The notes beneath the pieces were generated by a model. That model did no database searches. It saw only the letters and a program-made list of their open reading frames with translations, and was not told the origin of the DNA. The position numbers were made by a program, and so were the translations under genes. 33,742 nt of DNA, taken from assembly GCA_019912315.1 (NCBI GenBank), contig JAIOJA010000052.1, positions 1-33,742 of the forward strand, in the 5' to 3' direction. This DNA is from Planctomycetota bacterium (lineage in GTDB: Bacteria > Planctomycetota > UBA8742 > UBA2392). Positions 6,762-15,268 of the stretch are shown in pieces. How positions within the stretch are numbered: position 1 is the stretch's first letter; each line of letters starts with the position of its first letter.

Positions 6762-8183
6762 CTAAACGGCCTTCTTCTTCCACGCGCCCGACCGCCAGCG
6801 CAGGAACAGGAAGCTGCCCAGCAAGGTGATGTGCACCAGGGCCGCGATCCAGCCGCCCTTTGCACCCAACCCGAACTGCGGCAGGAAATCTACCCAGCCT
6901 TGCCCTTCTTCGAAAATAAGCATGTGACTCAGGGGCACGAAGAGGCACCAGGCCAGCACCAGCAGGGCCGCCGTCGGCACCAGCACATCGCCAGCGCCGC
7001 GCAGGCAGCCCAGCGTCCCGAGGTTCAGCGCGTCAAACAGCTGATAGCCCGCGGCGATCAACAGCAGCGTCGTGCTCAGCTCAATCACGGCCTGTGCGTT
7101 CGGGTCAGCGCCGGTTACGAAGATGCTGCTCAGTGGCCCGCCGACTGTCGCAAACAACACGGCCCAGAAGGCCTGGTACACGAACGCAATCTTGATGCAG
7201 GCCATGCCGACCCGGTAGGCCCACTCCTTGTCGCCCGCGCCGATGCTTTGCCCCACCAGGGTCGCGGCGGCAAAGTTCAGCCCGGCCACGGGCAGGAAAC
7301 CGAGCGAGGTCAGAATCATGGCAATCTGGGTCGCCGCACCGGGGACAGCGCCGAGCTTGCCCACCATCAACTGGAACGCGGCAAATGCGCCGACGTCAAA
7401 CATTGAGTGAATACCGATCGGCAGGCCAAGCGCGAACACTGCCAGCAGCACTCGCGGGCGGAGATGCCACATCCGCGTCGTGCCGTACATGCCACGGAAG
7501 TGCCGGCTGAAAAACACGGCGAAGTAGTACAGCACGCCGACGCCAACTGAAATCGAAGTCGCCAGCCCCGCGCCGTACATGCCCCAGCCAAGCTTGAGGA
7601 TCAGCAGCCAGTTGAGAATCACGTTCACGGCCGCGGAGATCAGCGCCCCCATCAATGAGATGCGCGTGCGCCCGACACCGTTGAAAAAGTTGCCCAGTGC
7701 GAAGGACACAACAACCAGCCCGCCTGCGGCCATACGCGGCAGCCAGTAGTCCGACGCAGCGGTTACCACACTTTCTGGCAGCGCAAAGAAGTTGAAGATC
7801 TGCGGCCCGGCCAGGGCAACACCTACCGCCAGCGGCGCGACCAGTACGGCCGAGTGAATGCCGTGCCATGCCGCTTGCCCGGCGCGGGCGCTTCGGCCTT
7901 CGCCGTGGCGCTGAGCGACAATTGTCTGCACGGCAATGCCCGTACCGCCGAACAGCAGCAGAAGCGTGAAGCTGCTGAAACTGACCGCGTTCATGCCGGC
8001 AATGGCCTCAGAGCCAAGGCGACCAACGAACCATGTGTCGATTACATTGAGGAAGGCCTGAACACCGAACTGCACGAACAGGGGCCAGGCAACCGTCAGC
8101 ACAGCGCGATAGTTAACGCGACGCGAACCGTCAGCCTGGTAGAGGACGGCAGGAAGCCTGGTGTTGACGGCCGGTGCGCTCAT
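6762..8183 (-). CDS. MATE-family multidrug/sodium antiporter
   Basis: Inner-membrane exporter of the NorM-like multidrug and toxic compound extrusion family, which extrudes organic cations or other small molecules using a sodium or proton gradient. The 473-residue product has twelve hydrophobic segments in two halves of six. The first half begins with WPLFVQFGVQAFLNVIDTWFVGRLGSEAIAGM, the typical MATE TM1-TM2 pattern, and the second with an equivalent GLPIGIHSMFDVGAFAAFQLMVGKLG. I chose ATG 8183 (MSAPAVNTRL) rather than the open frame's 8240 start, because the latter lies inside the hairpin after yajQ. It is upstream of prmC on the same strand. The substrate cannot be read from sequence. Confidence 0.92.
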   Translation of the reverse strand: MSAPAVNTRLPAVLYQADGSRRVNYRAVLTVAWPLFVQFGVQAFLNVIDTWFVGRLGSEAIAGMNAVSFSSFTLLLLFGGTGIAVQTIVAQRHGEGRSARAGQAAWHGIHSAVLVAPLAVGVALAGPQIFNFFALPESVVTAASDYWLPRMAAGGLVVVSFALGNFFNGVGRTRISLMGALISAAVNVILNWLLILKLGWGMYGAGLATSISVGVGVLYYFAVFFSRHFRGMYGTTRMWHLRPRVLLAVFALGLPIGIHSMFDVGAFAAFQLMVGKLGAVPGAATQIAMILTSLGFLPVAGLNFAAATLVGQSIGAGDKEWAYRVGMACIKIAFVYQAFWAVLFATVGGPLSSIFVTGADPNAQAVIELSTTLLLIAAGYQLFDALNLGTLGCLRGAGDVLVPTAALLVLAWCLFVPLSHMLIFEEGQGWVDFLPQFGLGAKGGWIAALVHITLLGSFLFLRWRSGAWKKKAV

Positions 8184-8227
8184 GGTCGCACAGTAACGCG
8201 CGCGGGTTGCGGCGTATTGCTGAATTC

Positions 8228-8255
8228 GCCGCGCAGGCATACGCGCCTGCGCGGC
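8228..8255 (-). terminator. Hairpin directly after yajQ
   Basis: Perfect 11-bp stem GCCGCGCAGGC (8228-8238) / GCCTGCGCGGC (8245-8255) with a 6-nt loop, beginning 1 nt beyond the yajQ stop on the minus strand. No T-run follows, so termination may be partial, allowing read-through into the MATE gene. Confidence 0.55.
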
Positions 8256-8256
8256 A

Positions 8257-8751
8257 TTACTTGTAGTTCCCGAACGAAATCGGCAACGGCAGGTCCATTT
8301 CCTTCACGGCCTGCTGGATCTCCTGCAGTACGTCGCGGCTTTTGCCGGTTACGCGGATCACGTCGCCCTGGATGCTGGCCTGCACTTTGTACTTGGCCGC
8401 CTTGATCATCTTGGTGATCTCTTTGGCCTTGTCCGCGGGAATGCCGTCGATGATGGTGTAGATCAGCCGCTTCGCGCCGCCGCTGGCTTCTTCCTCACCC
8501 TTCAACTCAAGCGCTTTCACGTTGATGCCGCGCTTGCTGAGCTTGGTTTTGAAAATGTCGAGCATGGCCTCTTCGACCATCTTGTCCGAGGCCGTGAGGG
8601 TCACCTTCTTTTCGCCCTTGTTCCACTCAAGCTCGGCGGTCTTGCCCTTAAAATCCCAGCGCTGGCCGATTTCCTTCACGGCCTGCTGCCAGGCGTTGTC
8701 GATTTCGTGAACGTCGACTTCCGCCATTATGTCCATGCTGCTATCAGCCAT
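8257..8751 (-). CDS. yajQ: YajQ-family nucleotide-binding protein
   Basis: The 164-residue cytoplasmic protein matches the YajQ (UPF0234) family in length and in both end signatures: an N-terminal MDIMAEVDVHEIDNAWQQA segment followed by RWDFKG, and a C-terminal RVTGKSRDVLQEIQQAVKEMDLPLPISFGNY. The family folds as two ferredoxin-like domains, binds nucleotides or RNA, and in Xanthomonas a member binds cyclic di-GMP. The role here is unproven. ATG 8751 was taken; an internal ATG six residues later is also possible and closer to the usual family start. It is the first gene of the minus-strand run and diverges from the pseudouridine synthase. Confidence 0.93.
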   Translation of the reverse strand: MADSSMDIMAEVDVHEIDNAWQQAVKEIGQRWDFKGKTAELEWNKGEKKVTLTASDKMVEEAMLDIFKTKLSKRGINVKALELKGEEEASGGAKRLIYTIIDGIPADKAKEITKMIKAAKYKVQASIQGDVIRVTGKSRDVLQEIQQAVKEMDLPLPISFGNYK

Positions 8752-8916
8752 TGGCTACCTCTGGTGATGCTCTAGCAAAACCGGGGCGAGTACGCAAAGG
8801 TGCCACGGACATCGATCCGTCGCTTGCTCGATAACGCAATGCGTTCTCTGCGGTTCGCCCGCTGCGCGGACTGCTCCGGGCTCCTGTTCACAGCAATGCG
8901 GCGTTACACTTTGCCC

Positions 8917-10089
8917 ATGACCCAGAACAAAAAACACCTGGCGAAGATCCTGAAGCGCAAGCGGATGCAGAAGCAGCCGCCGGCGGACCTCTCCGTGATC
9001 GAATCCGAGCGGGTGTTTAAGGTCGAGCTGCCCCAGGAGGGCATGCGCGTTGACAGGTTCGTCCTCGAGCGCACGCCCTGGATGTCACGCACCAAGGCCG
9101 TGCACGCCTTTGACGAAGAACGTGTACTGAAAAACGGGCAGCCGGTTGCGCCGGGCAAGAAACTGCGCGCCGGCGATGAAGTGAAGCTGATCCTGCCGCC
9201 GCCCCACGAAGACATAACCGAGATGGGGCGGATTCCGTACGACATCGTTTATGAGGACGACGGCATGTTCGTCGTCAGCAAGCCGCCCCATTTGATCGTC
9301 CACCCGACCGGCGGCTATCGCTACACGACCCTGCTGAACGCACTGCACCTCAAGTTTCAGGGCACCGACGTTTTCCCGCGCCTGGTCAACCGAATCGACA
9401 AGGAAACCAGCGGGCTGATTCTCTGCGGCAAGACCGGCAAGTTCACCGGCAAGCTGGGCAAGGCCCTCGAAGACAAGGAAGTGATTAAGGACTACCTGGC
9501 TCTGGTGGAGGGCGTCGTTGAGCAAGACCACCAGTTCATCAACCTGGCCATCGGCAAGGACGAGGACGCCGAAGTCACCATGCTGCGCCGCATCGACCCG
9601 AACGGCCAGCACGCCAGCACGGAAGTAACCGTCGTCGAGCGCTTTAAACGCTTCAGCCTCGTGCGCTGCCGCCTGCACACCGGGCGCACCCACCAGATTC
9701 GTGTGCACATGAAAGCGATCGGGCACCCGCTCGTGGGCGACCACCACTACGGCCTCCGCGACGAGTTGCTCGAATCGGACATGGGCGATCCGCCACCGCC
9801 ACCGACCAAGAATGAGAGCCCCTACGGCTTCAAGGAGGGGGACTCCGAAGCCGACGTAACCGAGCGCATCCGCGCCGCAGACACCGCCATGCGCCACGAG
9901 TACGAAGCCCTCGGCAAGGGCGAGCGCGTGCCCCGCGGCAATAGCGACGCCCTTATCCTCGGTCGCTGCGCGCTACACAGCCACTACCTGAAGTTGACGC
10001 ACCCCAGTACCAAGCAAGAGCTAGAACTCACAGCGCCCCTGCCCTGGGACATGCAAGCTGCGGTTGACCGCATTCGGGCGAGTCAGTAG
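8917..10089 (+). CDS. RluD-type 23S rRNA pseudouridine synthase
   Basis: Converts uridines to pseudouridine in structured RNA, probably 23S rRNA. I start at ATG 8917 (MTQNKKHLAKILKRKRM); the frame is open further upstream but that part is arginine/cysteine-rich and overlaps the divergent promoter zone. A lysine-rich N-terminus is followed by an S4 RNA-binding domain (about 32-92, MRVDRFVLERTPWMSRTKA). The catalytic domain has NRIDKETSGL, whose Asp161 is the expected catalytic residue (NRID replaces the usual HRLD), and RTHQIRVHM at 258-265. Between GDHHYG and LHSHYLKLTHP there is an unusual ~70-residue acidic/proline-rich stretch, longer than in RluD. The 390 aa exceed the typical ~320 for this reason. 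Which rRNA position is modified cannot be told. Confidence 0.9.
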   Translation: MTQNKKHLAKILKRKRMQKQPPADLSVIESERVFKVELPQEGMRVDRFVLERTPWMSRTKAVHAFDEERVLKNGQPVAPGKKLRAGDEVKLILPPPHEDITEMGRIPYDIVYEDDGMFVVSKPPHLIVHPTGGYRYTTLLNALHLKFQGTDVFPRLVNRIDKETSGLILCGKTGKFTGKLGKALEDKEVIKDYLALVEGVVEQDHQFINLAIGKDEDAEVTMLRRIDPNGQHASTEVTVVERFKRFSLVRCRLHTGRTHQIRVHMKAIGHPLVGDHHYGLRDELLESDMGDPPPPPTKNESPYGFKEGDSEADVTERIRAADTAMRHEYEALGKGERVPRGNSDALILGRCALHSHYLKLTHPSTKQELELTAPLPWDMQAAVDRIRASQ

Positions 10090-10114
10090 CCGCGAAAGCG
10101 CGAAAAGCAGAGCA

Positions 10115-10153
10115 GCCACGGAGAGCGCGGAGTTTCACCGCGTTCTCCGTGGC
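10115..10153 (+). terminator. Terminator after the pseudouridine synthase
   Basis: 16-bp stem of 10115-10130 with 10138-10153 (one G-T wobble) and a 7-nt loop, flanked by weaker complementarity (CGCGAAAA with TTCGCG) that extends it. A TTTT occurs further on at 10171-10174. It lies 25 nt beyond the stop. Confidence 0.6.
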
Positions 10154-10245
10154 TTATGCAGTTCTTCGCGTTTTAGCGGCCTACTAGTGCCGTCACTTGC
10201 CTCATACGCGCGGCTAAGGACAATGCGCCCACTACGGGGGACACC

Positions 10246-11595
10246 ATGTCGGATCGGGCTGTACGTATTGCCATCATCGGGGCCGGGCCTTCCGCCTTTT
10301 ATGCAGCTGCCGCTTTGATCAGACAGGAAGACGTGGAAGTGCGCGTCGATATCTTTGATCGCCTGTTCGCGCCCTATGGGCTCGTGCGTTACGGTGTCGC
10401 GCCGGACCACGCGCGCATCAAGAGCGTTGCCAACCTGTACGAGAAAACCGCCAGCGACCCGCGCGTGCGGTTTTTCGGCTGCGTCGAATTCGGCAAACAC
10501 CTGACACTCGACAACCTGCGCCCCCTGTACGACATGGTCGTGTTCGCAACCGGCGCGCAATCCGACCGCAGCCTCAACATCCCGGGCGAAGGTTTAGCAG
10601 GCAGCATGAGCGCCACGGAATTCGTCGCTTGGTACAACAGCCACCCGGACTACGTGGACCTGAATCCGAACCTCGACGTCGAAGGGGTGGTGGTCGTCGG
10701 AGTCGGCAATGTGGCCATGGACGTGGCGCGCATTCTTGCCAAGTCCCACGACGAGCTGAAAGTAACGGACATCGCCGACCACGCCCTGGAGGCGTTAAAG
10801 GAAAGCAAGGTCAAGAACATCTACGTGCTCGGCCGTCGCGGGCCTGCGCAGGCGAAGTTCACGAACCCTGAAATCAAGGAATTCGGGCAACTGGAAGTAG
10901 CTGACCCGGTCGTCAAACCCGAGGAGCTGGAGCTCGACCCGGACAGCCAGAAGGCCGTCGCCGGCGACCGTCTGACCCGCCAGAACGTCGAGTTCCTGCG
11001 CGAGTACGCGTCGCGCGGCGCTGGCGACAAGGCGCGCAAGGTTCACTTCAGGTTTCTGGTCAGCCCGGTAGAGATCACCGGCGACGGCAAGGTCGAGCAG
11101 GTAAAGATCGAGCGCAACAGGCTGGTCAGCACGCAGGGAGGCTATCTTAACTGCGAGGGCACCGGCGAGTTTGAAACGCTCGACGCCGGCCTGGTGCTGC
11201 GCAGTGTCGGCTATTACGGCGTCGCGCTGCCGGGTGTGCCCTACAACAAGAAGAAGGGGACGATCCTCAACGACCACGGACGCGTGCTCGACGACGAGGG
11301 CGAGTTGCTGCCCGGCGCATATGTCGTCGGTTGGGCCAAGCGTGGACCGACTGGCGTGATCGGCACGAACAAGAAGGACGCCGAGGAAACAGTGGCGCTG
11401 ATGCTCGAGGACGTAAAGAACCTCCGCCGCGTGGGCCAGCCGCAGGATGTGGCCGAGTTCCTCAAGACACGCGACTGCACGCCCGTTCTCTTCGACGAAT
11501 GGCAGAAGTTCAACATCGCCGAAATCGAACGCGGCAAGCCCGCCGGGCGCCCACGCGTAAAGTTCAACACAATTGAGGAAGCCCGCGGTTCGTAG
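10246..11595 (+). CDS. Ferredoxin/adrenodoxin--NADP+ reductase, FprA-like
   Basis: FAD-dependent cytoplasmic enzyme of the adrenodoxin-reductase type (mycobacterial FprA/mitochondrial FDXR), moving electrons between NADPH and a ferredoxin. ATG 10246 follows GGGGGA at a good distance. The 449-residue product has an N-terminal FAD-binding GAGPSAFYAA (12-21), the family FAPYGLVRYGVAPDH segment, a second nucleotide-binding loop VVGVGNVAMDVARIL for NADPH, and a C-terminal GWAKRGPTGVIGTNKKDA motif that closes over FAD. All usual signatures are present. It converges with the squalene-synthase-like gene (19 nt between stops). Redox partners are not in the window. Such reductases often feed cytochrome P450 or sterol/isoprenoid oxidation, but that link is inference. 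Confidence 0.93.
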   Translation: MSDRAVRIAIIGAGPSAFYAAAALIRQEDVEVRVDIFDRLFAPYGLVRYGVAPDHARIKSVANLYEKTASDPRVRFFGCVEFGKHLTLDNLRPLYDMVVFATGAQSDRSLNIPGEGLAGSMSATEFVAWYNSHPDYVDLNPNLDVEGVVVVGVGNVAMDVARILAKSHDELKVTDIADHALEALKESKVKNIYVLGRRGPAQAKFTNPEIKEFGQLEVADPVVKPEELELDPDSQKAVAGDRLTRQNVEFLREYASRGAGDKARKVHFRFLVSPVEITGDGKVEQVKIERNRLVSTQGGYLNCEGTGEFETLDAGLVLRSVGYYGVALPGVPYNKKKGTILNDHGRVLDDEGELLPGAYVVGWAKRGPTGVIGTNKKDAEETVALMLEDVKNLRRVGQPQDVAEFLKTRDCTPVLFDEWQKFNIAEIERGKPAGRPRVKFNTIEEARGS

Positions 11596-11614
11596 CATCG
11601 CCATCCTAGCGATG

Positions 11615-12697
11615 CTACTGTGCTGCTGCCCGCGCGGCTTCGATCTGGGCTACTACTTCAGTGCGTTCGCGCTGGTGGATGTTTCGCAGGGCCGTGTCAT
11701 CGGCGATGGCCGCTTCTACTTCGGCGTGGATCTGTTTGACTTCTTCGCGGGTGATTTTGAGGACACTTTCGCTGAAGACTTCGGTGGTTTTCAGTGCGCG
11801 GGCGAGTGTCCTTACCGCGAACACCAGGGGCAATGCGCAGAACAACCGAATATCGCGCTCCGAGCGCGGGATCGTCACCGTGTACTCGAGCGCCTCATCC
11901 AGCCACAGCAGGGTCATGTCCGCGAGCCCGGCCACGACCTCCCGCCCGCGCGGGTCGGTCGGGTCGTCGATCAGGGTCTGCAAATCAATGCCTGCCGCGG
12001 CAAACAGCTTGTGCGGCACGTAGGCCACGCCGCGCTGGATGTCGTCCGTTACGCCCTTGATGATGTTGGTGACCTGCAGGCCCAGGCCGAAGTTGATGGC
12101 GCGCTTGTCGAGCTCGGCTTTGATCTCTGGCGTAATGCTCTCGCGATCAAGCGCCCACTCGTTGCAGAGCAGCTTGCCGACCGTCCCCGCGACGTAGTAG
12201 CAGTAGCGCTTTAAATCTTCCTCGTCGTCGAGGCGCAGCCCCTCGCCGCGCTCTTCGCGCCGCACGGTTTCGGCCATGCCTTCGGCCATCTCGCGGATGC
12301 TCACCCGTTGCGCCTCGCGGGCGCCGGCGCGGAACTCATGGAAGGTGGTCAACACGGTGGTCGCGTTGCGACACAGTTCGTGGTCAGGGCCGTGAAGCCC
12401 GTCGCCGCTGAGCGCGGTCCAGGCCGCACTGAACATCGCCTCAATGTCGCGGCAGCAATCTTGCCACTTGTGCTCAAGCACCAACTCCGTTGCGCAGCGA
12501 TCAAGCAAAGCCGCGCGTTCTTTCGCTGGCAGCTCAGTGGTGTCCTCAATGGTATCGAGAATGCGGCAGATCAAATAGGCCACACCGATTTCGTCGCGCA
12601 GAGGCTCGCGTAACAGTTCGATGCCGAGCGCGAACGTTCTTGAGACGGCCGGCAGGGCCTCACGGCAATAGTCGCGGTTTTCGGGTGTAAGGGGCAT
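11615..12697 (-). CDS. Squalene/phytoene synthase-family protein, altered second Asp motif
   Basis: Members condense two prenyl diphosphates head-to-head. From ATG 12697 (MPLTPENRDY) the product is 360 aa. The first aspartate-rich motif is intact: D48-T-I-E-D52 in LICRILDTIEDT. MAEGMAETV resembles the MGxGMA segment of squalene synthases rather than phytoene synthases. The second motif reads NIIKGVTDDIQRG (211-223), where family members usually have NI(I/L)(R/K)DxxED; the first Asp of the DxxED is Gly215 while D218 and D219 remain. Substrate magnesium binding could therefore be changed. The arginine after QRG and the following YVP are conserved. It lies 56 nt downstream of the zinc-ribbon gene on the same strand. 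Likely product squalene or a related C30/C40 isoprenoid; specificity is uncertain. Confidence 0.85.
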   Translation of the reverse strand: MPLTPENRDYCREALPAVSRTFALGIELLREPLRDEIGVAYLICRILDTIEDTTELPAKERAALLDRCATELVLEHKWQDCCRDIEAMFSAAWTALSGDGLHGPDHELCRNATTVLTTFHEFRAGAREAQRVSIREMAEGMAETVRREERGEGLRLDDEEDLKRYCYYVAGTVGKLLCNEWALDRESITPEIKAELDKRAINFGLGLQVTNIIKGVTDDIQRGVAYVPHKLFAAAGIDLQTLIDDPTDPRGREVVAGLADMTLLWLDEALEYTVTIPRSERDIRLFCALPLVFAVRTLARALKTTEVFSESVLKITREEVKQIHAEVEAAIADDTALRNIHQRERTEVVAQIEAARAAAQ

Positions 12698-12753
12698 GTC
12701 GCTCTCCGCGCGCGGAGTATAGCCATACGCGGGGCGATGATGAAAGCCCGGGG

Positions 12754-14799
12754 TCAGTCTGCCTGGTAGGCGGTGAAGTCGGCCTCGAGTTGTTTCCATC
12801 CTGCGGCATCCAGCCCGAAGGCCTTCTCGAAGGCGGGAACGGGGTTCTCCTTGTCGACTTCGCCCGACAGGTCCATGCGCACGAACTTGAGGAACTTTTC
12901 GCGATACCTGGGCTCACCGTCCGGGCCCCAGTGAAACAGGAAGGCGAACAACCCGACGGCGTACCCGCGCCAGATCGTGTCGAGGTTCGCCGATTGCCGG
13001 GCGACCATCAGGTCCTGCTCGGTCCAGGCCTCGATGCTCTCGAGCTTCCTGACGATGGCCGCGCGAATTGCGTCGACGTCCTGGCAGGTAACGAAGTCCT
13101 TGACGCTCAACAACTGCCCCCCGAATGAGTCAAACCGGTCGCGCGCATCCTTGGCGAATGGCTTCTTCCACACGCTCAGGCGGCGCGCGGCGCGCGGGTC
13201 GTTGCTCATGAATGTGTAGGTGTCGCTGGCGCGATTCGTGATCGAGATGGCGGTATGAAACCACGCGTCGAGAAAGAACGCGTTGTACGCGCGGAAGTTC
13301 TCATCTTCTTCGTGTGTAGTCGGCGCGTGCGGGTGATAGCTGTACATGGAGACGTCGACGAGCGCGCGAATGAACTTGCCAAGGTTGCTGGTGCCGCCCG
13401 CACTGTCATGGTCGTAGACCATGCTTACGTGTCCTGTTGCCGGCTCCGTGAATGTCCTCGCGCGTTCTGCATCCACGTCGCCGTAGCCGTGGTCGCGGAG
13501 ATAGGCGTGCCAGTAGGACGCGCTGCGGAACAGCTTGATCACAATCGGCGCGTCTTCACGCTCGTCGCCCGGCAGCGCGCTCGGCAACATGCGCTTCAGT
13601 TCAAGGTCCTCGCGCAACTCCGCATTGAAGAAAGCCGGGAACTGCTCCGCGACCAGCAGCGCGTCACGCAGACGCCGCTCGGCGCCGGGCTGGTCTTCGC
13701 GGGCCTGCAACTGGACAAAAATAACGTAGGGATCGCGCGCCACGCTGACCCACGTACCGATGCTGCTGGCCTCGTCGCGGCTGAACTCGAGGCGCGCGGT
13801 GGCAAGCTTGAACCGGAACGGGTCTTCCCTTCGCAACTGGTCAATTCTGGTCTGGGCCGCATCAAGCTGCTCCACAATGGCGTCGAACTTCGCCTTGTCG
13901 CTCATGGGCGACCAGCCGTCGTCGGCGCGTTTCAGCAGCGCCTGCAACTCGTCGTCCAAGGTGCCGATACCTTCCACGACACCCGCCGCCGCCAGCCCGC
14001 GGGCGCGTTCGGCCTGCGCCGTTAGTTCCAGTCGCGAATAGCCCAGCTTCTCACGAGCCTGCAGACAGGACGCCGGCACAGGCTCCACGCCGCGGTGCCT
14101 GGCGATGACCATCATGTACAGGCGCTCGGAATCGGCGCTCGCCTTCACGCGCTCGGCCAGGGCCAGCAATTCCGCATCCTCAAGTTCCGCGCCCTTTTCG
14201 GCGCTGATTGCGTTGACCATGCGCCGGCTGATCGCGGCCAGATCCGCGTCTTCCACCTTGCCGTCGGCCTCTTTGAGAAGCGCCACCAGTTCCCTGGCGT
14301 CGAGCCCTTCATCGAGGCGCGCCAGCAGCGTGTCGCGCTCGGACGGCTCGGCCGGGGTGGGTGAATCCACTGTGACCGTGGTGGCGTCGGTGGCGTCGGG
14401 GGTCTTGTCGCCGGTCAGGACAACCGCGATGGCAATCGCCGCACCCAGCAGGACGATCCCGCCAATCACCCCGCCGATCAGCACACCCTTGCCGGATTTC
14501 TCGGCGCGCCCGGGTGCGCCGACGCTCGCCATGCGCTGAGACGTTTCGCGCTCGCGGGTGAAGACGCGGGTGGGGTTAACAGGCGCCTGGCGTCCGGACG
14601 GGGTCATGCGCCGCATGACCTCGGTGCCGGAACTCAACTCGACCTCCGGTTCAACACGGAAGCCCGCCTCCTGGCCGGATTGCGGAACGCAAAGGTGTGC
14701 ACCGCATTTCTTGCACGAGAAATCGCGCCCGGCATAGCTGGCTGCCACGCGGTAGGGCATACCGCAGCTTGTGCAATCGAATGTAATGACGTCCGACAT
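12754..14799 (-). CDS. Zinc-ribbon, single-TM protein with peptidase MA-like C-terminus
   Basis: From ATG 14799 the product is 681 aa. Residues 9-32 form a zinc ribbon (C9-T-S-C12 and C29-K-K-C32), as in the MJ0042-type ribbons of planctomycete and myxobacterial membrane proteins. One strongly hydrophobic glycine-rich helix follows at 105-130, so the ribbon is cytoplasmic and the rest faces outward. A threonine/proline linker and a helical region follow. The last ~250 residues resemble the peptidase MA-like (DUF1570-type) fold, ending with an FEKAFGLDAAGWKQLEADFTAYQ element typical of that group. However, the HExxH zinc-protease motif is not seen; the nearest histidines are THEEDENFRAY and WFHTAIS. 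It may therefore be catalytically inactive. It precedes the squalene-synthase-like gene; function unknown. Confidence 0.75.
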   Translation of the reverse strand: MSDVITFDCTSCGMPYRVAASYAGRDFSCKKCGAHLCVPQSGQEAGFRVEPEVELSSGTEVMRRMTPSGRQAPVNPTRVFTRERETSQRMASVGAPGRAEKSGKGVLIGGVIGGIVLLGAAIAIAVVLTGDKTPDATDATTVTVDSPTPAEPSERDTLLARLDEGLDARELVALLKEADGKVEDADLAAISRRMVNAISAEKGAELEDAELLALAERVKASADSERLYMMVIARHRGVEPVPASCLQAREKLGYSRLELTAQAERARGLAAAGVVEGIGTLDDELQALLKRADDGWSPMSDKAKFDAIVEQLDAAQTRIDQLRREDPFRFKLATARLEFSRDEASSIGTWVSVARDPYVIFVQLQAREDQPGAERRLRDALLVAEQFPAFFNAELREDLELKRMLPSALPGDEREDAPIVIKLFRSASYWHAYLRDHGYGDVDAERARTFTEPATGHVSMVYDHDSAGGTSNLGKFIRALVDVSMYSYHPHAPTTHEEDENFRAYNAFFLDAWFHTAISITNRASDTYTFMSNDPRAARRLSVWKKPFAKDARDRFDSFGGQLLSVKDFVTCQDVDAIRAAIVRKLESIEAWTEQDLMVARQSANLDTIWRGYAVGLFAFLFHWGPDGEPRYREKFLKFVRMDLSGEVDKENPVPAFEKAFGLDAAGWKQLEADFTAYQAD

Positions 14800-14918
14800 G
14801 TTGACGCCCATCAGAGCCTGTTCACACGGTGCATTTGTCATCTTAACATGAGTGCCGCCCGGCGGAAATGCACAGTTTTTACAGTGCTGTTTCGTGGACT
14901 GTGTACTGTGACGGGGGC

Positions 14919-14946
14919 TTTACAGTCATTTGGACGGGACTATCAT
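14919..14946 (+). promoter_or_regulatory. Promoter of tRNA-Gly
   Basis: -35 TTTACA (14919-14924) and -10 TATCAT (14941-14946) with a 16-nt spacer, placing the start about 45-50 nt before the tRNA. Several ACAGT/ACTGT half-sites in dyad arrangement lie just upstream (14880-14910), between this promoter and the divergent zinc-ribbon gene. Confidence 0.6.
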
Positions 14947-15000
14947 TCCCGCCCCTGACCGCGTCAGCCGTGGTCAAATCGGGCGAAATGCGCCCTGAAT

Positions 15001-15075
15001 GCGGGTGTAGCTCAGTGGTAGAGCATCACGTTGCCAACGTGATGGTCGTGGGTTCGAGTCCCATCACCCGCTCCA
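15001..15075 (+). tRNA. tRNA-Gly(GCC)
   Basis: Full cloverleaf: acceptor GCGGGTG (15001-15007) pairs with CACCCGC (15065-15071). The D-arm is GCTC/GAGC, the anticodon stem TCACG/CGTGA with loop TTGCCAA (anticodon GCC), and the T-arm GTGGG/CCCAT with TTCGAGT. Discriminator T is followed by an encoded CCA (15073-15075). Confidence 0.98.
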
Positions 15076-15083
15076 TCTTCGAA

Positions 15084-15111
15084 GCCGCCCCGGACTTACT
15101 TCCGGGGCGGC
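15084..15111 (+). terminator. Terminator after tRNA-Gly
   Basis: Perfect 11-bp stem GCCGCCCCGGA (15084-15094) / TCCGGGGCGGC (15101-15111) with a 6-nt loop, followed by TAACTTT, 8 nt past the tRNA CCA. Confidence 0.8.
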
Positions 15112-15123
15112 TAACTTTAACGA

Positions 15124-15268
15124 GCATGCGCTGACGGCGAAAATGTACACGCCGCCGCACACGATTGAAAACCGCTTAACGTAGCGCCTCTAGATCCAGA
15201 GGCGACATGGCGTCATACCGTCAGTTCCCTGGGCGCACGACGTCTACGGCTGAAGGCTTCAACCAAAC
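15124..15268. other. Gene-free DNA between the tRNA terminator and the IS3 remnant
   Basis: No open frame of interest. A small hairpin pairs CGCCTCT (15185-15191) with AGAGGCG (15198-15204). Probably degraded insertion-sequence DNA. Confidence 0.4.

Noticed and set aside
9085..9897. 270-codon minus-strand frame over the pseudouridine synthase
   Set aside because: Antisense shadow of a well-supported gene with S4 and catalytic motifs.
13255..14025. 256-codon plus-strand frame over the zinc-ribbon gene
   Set aside because: Antisense shadow; composition is typical of the complement of a GC-rich gene.
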